From: Daucus carota subsp. sativus
Lineage: Eukaryota > Streptophyta > Magnoliopsida > Apiales > Apiaceae
DNA length: 64,000 nucleotides
Direction of reading: 5' to 3'
Assembly (NCBI RefSeq): GCF_001625215.2
Contig: NC_030388.2
Span: forward strand, 23,300,558 to 23,364,557
Shown: positions 58,754-64,000 of the stretch, one piece after another
Numbering within the stretch: the stretch's first letter is position 1
Layout: every line of letters begins with the position of its first letter
Notes under the pieces: model-generated
Told to the model about the DNA's origin: nothing
Database searches by the model: none
Seen by the model: only the letters and a program-made list of their open reading frames with translations
Program-made: the position numbers and the translations under genes

Positions 58754-61700
58754 CACAATTACAGCAGTGGAAATTATTCAAAGAAAAACTTGCTACTGGT
58801 TTTTTATTAAACAGAGAAAGAGTGAAAAAGCAAAGAAAAGTCAAAAATGTAATGAACATGTACATTACCTAGGGCCAGTTGGATATGCGGCAAAGAGGAC
58901 TAAGTGGTCTGTTGATGACCCCATCAAATCTTTTACTGATTCCGAATCAGTTAACCCGTCAAATTTATCGAATGAGCGTACTGGGCGTAGTTATGATTGG
59001 GTGAGAGCACGTTCAAAACCAAAGGAGGATGGAGGTTATTACATTCCAAATGACAAGACAAAGGAGGTGTTTGAGAAAATGGTAAAAACATAACTGACTT
59101 TCTTTCTTTTACATCTTCGTTAATATTTGGATCAGGGCTGAAATTATACAACATTGAGCATACTGTCTAATCTGATATTAAGACCAGTGAATCTGATACA
59201 TGGAGTGATTAAAAGTAAATGATCAGCATGACAATTTAGCACCATATTTATGTATATTTATGTATAGCAAAGAAAGTAGCCAAACTGTCTAAACATGCAT
59301 ATGCCATCTCACTGTCCACGTTCTGTTTAAATACTAAGAGATGAAACCAGCACATGATTAGCAATCAGAGAATAAGTGCATTAATATGTTATAGTGTGAA
59401 TTTATCAAGGCTGTTAATATTTCTTATCAAGGCTGTTAATATTTCTTTCTGTTATGAACAGGAGGAGTTGCAGAGGCAAGTATCAGATGGGTCATGGACT
59501 CCAAAAGGCCACGATGACGTATTGACCCGTGCACTTGGCAGTAAAGAGCATGGAGGACGTGTCAGAGGGGTCGGTGGTGGAGCCAAACTTAAGGATGTAT
59601 TTGGATCGGGAAAAAGCAAACATAGTGGCGTTGTTTCGGTGGATGAGTTGGCCACGATTACACAAGAAATCACTAAGAAAGTTCAGAAGGAGTGCGAGGA
59701 GAGGATGAATGAAATGGTGAGGAAGAATGAAATGGTGAATTTAAAGCTAGAAAGTATATTTAATCAGTTGAACCAGATGGGTGTGAAAATCCCTGATGCT
59801 CATTTTGTAAATGATGTTGGTACACCGAACAATGAAAATGTTCGAAGCAGTTGCCAGTCGGTATATCGGGAAGATCATTTCACAAATGTCAAGGTATATA
59901 ACATAAAACTACTGTTTTTTGCACTACCTTTCTTACCCTACTGACATGTTATTGGTATACCTCTAGATGAATATGCTATTCAATCATCAATTCCTCATGT
60001 ATGACTAGCCTAAAGGGTTCTTAGCTGTTATATATAAACTTGTAAATATGTAGACAAATGTTAAGATTTGATTTAAAACTTCATCATCAGCTATTTATTA
60101 AATAGCAATCATGAAGTATTCCAGCCTTTTGAAGTAGAACATTGTTCTGGTTACACCTTAATAGTCAGGGTAAATATCAGATTTAAGGCTGATGTATATT
60201 TCATAGTTTAATTCTGATGCATTTGTTTAGGATACAATACGTTAGCTTGTAAAAGCTTTGCTTTGACTCCTCTTTGTATAATAGTTATTACTCCATATAT
60301 GAATACTTAGGCAGATAATGATGGTAAGCTAGTTTACTTTGTAACAATTCGTGAAACACATGTATGGTTGTACGGATGGTAAATGAAAATGGTATCCTGA
60401 ATTGGTAACTCACTCTAACCTGCATATATATAAATATGTATATGGATTGTGAGTAATATCTTTGGCTTGAACTTAATGCAGAATCCAACACTTTGTTGTC
60501 TTTGGGTGATACACGTAGAGAAAGGAAGAGTTGTTGTGGCAAGGGGGACTGTATTTCCATCAAATAGTCAGGGTGTTAATATGATTCATAATATTCCGAT
60601 GGCATCACACAATGTTAGAGTATCAATTGATGAAGTTGTACCTGAATATCAACTTACTCCACTTCCTGTGTCATGTGATGAACATGATAATATAGGAAAT
60701 GCAACGGGCAGTTTTGTTCAATGGCCAAAGGACCTTGTGACATTAGGGCAGGTATTTCTTTTGAGGTTTGATGGAAGCTATATTTTCTTGCAATTTAACT
60801 GCAGTATATCAATCATTTATATATGTCTTTGACTAGGATCCTATATCATTGGAGAAGAAAAAAAGTCATAAGATGACACCAAAAGCAAAAGTACATGACT
60901 CAGAAAAGGTTGAAAGTAAAGGGTCTGTGACTCCCGTGAAGAAAAACCGGCCAGTAATTGTTGATGACATAAGTTTAAGTGAGCATTGTGCAGGTTTAAG
61001 TTTCTTGCTCAAAAAGAGGCCCCCTAATAAAAAAGGTGATGTCTTTACGTTTGAAGAAAATGGAGAAGATCCGATACACATTACACCCGAAGATGTTGAT
61101 CAGTTTTTGAAAATGAGATGGTTAAATACTCCCATAATTGAAATTTTTCTGAAGTAAGACCAAGTCTCCTTTTTCTAATTAATTTACTTTAAAGCATGTT
61201 AAATACACATGTTTATTGTGATGAGTGATTTTTACAGGTACGTTAGCACGTTGTGTAAACAGTTGAAGGATGATACATTTGCATTCATGTTGCCATCCAG
61301 ATTAGCCATGCCACATAAATGTCACCAGCAACGACAAGATGAAGCAATAGACTATTTGTCAGATTTTTTGGTTGCCAATAGAAATAAGCGTTATATTTTG
61401 GCACCGTACATCCAAGAGTAAGAATAAAATAAGTTTCTGTTAATAATTGTTTTGTTATAAATTATAATCTTTGCTATTAGTAATATGTCATTATTATTGT
61501 AGGGACCACTGGATGTTGCTCCTTTTTTGTCTCCATGAAAGTGCTATCTACGTGTTTGATCCATTGAAAAAAGATAGGACAATACGGTTAAAAACACCTG
61601 CAAGAATGTAAGTTAAATATGAATTCAAATTTCATGTGGTGTAATGTATCTATCCTAGTTTCGCAAGAGATGTTATGACATTTGCATCTTACAGGGCATT

Positions 61701-62132
61701 TAAATTATACGTATCTCAAGGTGGACAGAGGAATAACAAAAAAGAATTTCTTTGGCATCACACCGAGGTTAAGGTATACGTATAACTGACATGATTTTGC
61801 ATTAATTTTTTGCTCGTTTATTTACTTATATTTAATACATCTTGTTGGGTTTTATGTAGTGTCCGCAACAAGGAGATATGGATTCTGGTTTTTTTGTTAT
61901 GAGATACATGTATGATATAGTCATGCTTTCTCAGAAACAACCCGACATGAACTGGAAAGTGGTAAGAGATTTAACTAAAATATTGTTTTACAGTTATTAT
62001 CGAACTAAATAATTATTTTTATATGTTGTCTTTTATATTCTTAAGGGTCTTGGTTCAAGAAACTATACAAGAAAGGAAATCAATGAGGTTCGAGAATTGT
62101 GGGCAAAATTTTTCTCTTTAGAATGTCTGTAA
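58754..62132 (+). CDS. CACTA element gene: plant transposase-like N-part plus Ulp1/C48 protease domain
   Basis: Nine consecutive exons fit in phase: 58754..59081, 59462..59893, 60482..60751, 60837..61153, 61238..61417, 61503..61607, 61695..61773, 61860..61961, 62046..62132. The true start is probably in an upstream exon I could not fix. The N-part has HYLGPVGYAAKRTKW and ALGSKEHGGRVRGVGGGAKL, known from the second gene of plant CACTA elements, then a coiled-coil Glu/Lys/Met stretch. The middle (ARGTVFPSN, NVRVSIDEVV, GSFVQWPKDL) is the domain that often precedes Ulp1 in these proteins. The C-part is Ulp1-like: DHWMLLLFCLHESAIYVFDP supplies His and Asp, CPQQGD the Gln, but the Cys site reads DSGFFVMRYM with Ser. 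It may bind the subterminal repeats. Confidence 0.82.
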
Positions 62133-62224
62133 TAAGGTAACTTTTTGAAACTTTTTGCTCCCCTTTTTGTGCTCTCAGTACTTGGTAGATAGTTTTATTA
62201 TTTTATTGGTGTGTATTGTATAAT

Positions 62225-62767
62225 GGGATAAATATCAAGTTGGTGACTCGTTTCGTCCAAATGTATCAATTGAGTGACTGATTCCTAAATTGACTCAAAT
62301 GAGTCACTCATTAGAAAAATTTGTATCAAAAATATCATTCTATCATTAGTCGAAATTTTGAAAGTATTATATATTGAGTTTCGCACATTTTTTATGAATG
62401 ATATTACATCTAAATGAAAGATTCTGAGTTCTAGTATTTTTGATAATATTTTTAGATTTTTAAAAATTTATCTCCTATTTATTTTTATTTAAATCAAATA
62501 AAACAATCAAAAAATTAAAAATAAATAGTTGATAAAATTTTAAAAATCTATAAATATGAGCAAAAATAGTAGGGCTCGGAATCTTTCATTTGGATGTAAC
62601 ACCATTCATAAAAAATGTGCGGAACTCAATATATAATATTTTCAAAATTTCGACTAACATTTTTGATACAAATTTTTCTAATGAGTGTCTCATTTGAGTC
62701 AATTTGGGAATCAGTCACTGAATTGATATATTTGGACGAAACGAGTCACCAATTTGATATTTATCCC
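62225..62767. mobile_element. Mutator-like MITE with long inverted arms, inside the CACTA element
   Basis: A 543-bp element whose arms are inverted copies almost to the centre; the ends read GGGATAAATATCAAGTTGGT and ACCAATTTGATATTTATCCC. The flanks carry a perfect direct duplication ATTGTATAAT (62215-62224 and 62768-62777). A 9-10 bp duplication and long inverted repeats fit the Mutator superfamily. It lies just after the stop codon of the CACTA gene. Confidence 0.85.
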
Positions 62768-63160
62768 ATTGTATAATAGTGATGGGAATGTGTAGGTAAT
62801 CTTGTCATCGGCCTTGTCGTTTGAAGTCCTAACAGTTCAAGCATTTAAGTTCTTGCCTGCTGCAGTACTGTGATATACAATCACTGGTCCTTGAAGATCT
62901 TGAACTTCTTGCTAGAGACAGTGTGTTTGGATTCATTTGTAACAATCTGATATCATGAAGTTTTTTTTGTGGCATTTAATGTGTAATGTTTCTTTCAAGT
63001 GTAAACTAGGACATAATTAATTCTTGATATAATTGTTTAAGTTGTTTTGGGATTTAATTGTTGGGTGTATTGTATTGGTATAATATTAGCTGTTTTAGTA
63101 TAATGGAACAGGTGGCAAAGATATTTAAGAAATATTAAAAAAATATATATATAAGCAAAA

Positions 63161-63612
63161 GCGTCGGCATTTTATATGACCGACGCAAGAGGTCAGGATC
63201 TACAGCGTCGGCAGTTTTCATGACCGACGCTTTTGTATTACTTTAGGCGTCGGTGTTTTTGACCACCGACGCTAATTGTAATACTTTAAGCGTCGGCGTT
63301 GTTGACCACCGACGCTTTTTGTAGTACTTTAAGCGTCGGCGTTGTTGCCGCCAACGCTTTTGTAGTACTTTAAGCGTCGGCGTTGTTGACCGCGGACGCT
63401 AATGTAATACTTTCAGCGTCGGCGTTCTTGTGCAGCGATGCTAATATATGACCAAAAGCGTCGGTTGCTGGCCCTTTTGCATTGCTCTTTAACCGACGCT
63501 AGAGATGATTTGCGTCGCCAGTTTAACCGACACTATAGGCCTATACCTATAGCGTCTCCCACATTTGCTTCGCCATTTAACCGACGCCTTAGGGGTTATT
63601 TAACCGACGCTG
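63161..63612. repeat. right subterminal repeat array of the CACTA element
   Basis: More than a dozen GCGTCGG/CCGACGC motifs. In the first half they fall in a regular unit of about 45 bp, GCGTCGGCGTTGTTGACC followed by GACGCTTTTGTAGTACTTT, repeated about five times. The left array uses the same core but a different unit. Confidence 0.92.
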
Positions 63613-63633
63613 AAAGTCCAGTTTGTAGTAGTG

Positions 63634-64000
63634 TATACAAGTTAACTTAGCAAAAAAAATAAAATATATACAAGTTAGTGTAAGGAGATGAAATCAAATG
63701 TACCCGTTCATAATTAACAAACAAAGATTTATGTTTTAAACATACATTTATCACAATAAGACACTTCTAATATGAATTGAGGTGTACATCTAAAATGAAA
63801 AGACAAGAGTTTAGTGCTCTGAGATATATACAGATATTTATATAAAAAAAAGTAATAACCAAAAATATGGGGTTATGTGCCCCAAGAGCTTATATATTTC
63901 TAATTTAGAAAATATAATTCATTATTGATATTAGATTTATAAAAATTATAAACGAAATTGAAAAGTGCATGATTATACCATATATCATCTAGAAGGTTTG
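63634..64000. other. AT-rich DNA after the CACTA element
   Basis: Nothing beyond the TAT target duplication at 63634-63636 and AT-rich sequence can be supported. Confidence 0.6.

Larger units (their letters stand above)
52820..63633 (+). mobile_element. CACTA (En/Spm) DNA transposon, 10.8 kb, with nested insertions
   Basis: The left end reads CACTAGTACAGAAATG and the right end, read on the other strand, CACTACTACAAACTGG. Both sides carry the 3-bp target duplication TAT (52817-52819 and 63634-63636). Each end has a several-hundred-bp array of GCGTCGG/CCGACGC subterminal repeats. Inside are a ~440-bp tandem duplication, a Helitron (54065-55761), a leader region with its own duplications, a nine-exon gene (58754-62132) and a Mutator-like MITE (62225-62767). 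No frame with TNP2 (TNPD) transposase motifs is found anywhere in it. Taking out the two insertions leaves about 8.6 kb. The exact ends and the open gene suggest fairly recent movement. Confidence 0.95.

Noticed and set aside
58754-62132. The Ulp1-like gene as a host SUMO protease
   Set aside because: It lies wholly between CACTA ends and carries transposon-specific N-terminal motifs (LGSKEHGGRVRGVGGG), so it belongs to the element.
63161-63612. A CRISPR-like repeat array
   Set aside because: The units are the subterminal repeats of a CACTA transposon in plant DNA, with no unique spacers of even length and no cas genes.

Overview
The window is nuclear DNA from a flowering plant, most likely a eudicot. 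The signs are intron-rich genes with GT-AG introns, AT-rich intergenic DNA, plant-only gene families (COI1, EC1, WLIM, DIVARICATA-type MYB, S-type R2R3-MYB) and plant transposons (CACTA, hAT, Helitron, Stowaway, Ty1-copia, SINE). I cannot name the species from sequence alone. Gene models below were built by hand from reading frames, splice sites and family knowledge.

Layout. 1-5000: a Ty1-copia retrotransposon remnant sits inside a hAT DNA transposon, followed by a nest of small elements. 5.2-21.7 kb: minus-strand host genes: a RING-CH E3 ligase with one membrane segment, an R2R3-MYB factor, a YOS1/IER3IP1-like ER-Golgi protein and an O-fucosyltransferase. A textbook 823-bp non-autonomous hAT element lies between the last two. 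21.8-25.8 kb: a decayed host gene lies between two ~300-bp direct repeats, next to an intact egg-cell-secreted EC1 gene. 26.5-39.5 kb, plus strand: ribosomal protein eL33, a tandem pair of UDP-sugar/triose-phosphate-type transporters, and a WLIM2-type actin-bundling LIM protein. 42.2-43.3 kb: a DIVARICATA-like two-domain MYB. 46.4-49.6 kb, minus strand: COI1, the jasmonoyl-isoleucine receptor F-box protein. 52.8-63.6 kb: a complete-looking 10.8-kb CACTA element with matching ends, a TAT target duplication, GCGTCGG subterminal arrays and a nine-exon gene ending in a Ulp1-like (C48) protease domain. A 1.7-kb Helitron and a 543-bp Mutator-like MITE are inserted in it.

The host genes do not form a pathway; they are ordinary neighbours on a plant chromosome. 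The least ordinary parts are the CACTA element (no TNP2 transposase seen, catalytic Cys of its protease replaced by Ser, and a Helitron whose empty site is preserved in a neighbouring tandem copy), the repeat-flanked pseudogene, the diverging transporter pair, and a tandem peptide repeat in the stem of the O-fucosyltransferase. I found no CRISPR array, rRNA, functional tRNA or bacterial-type operon.
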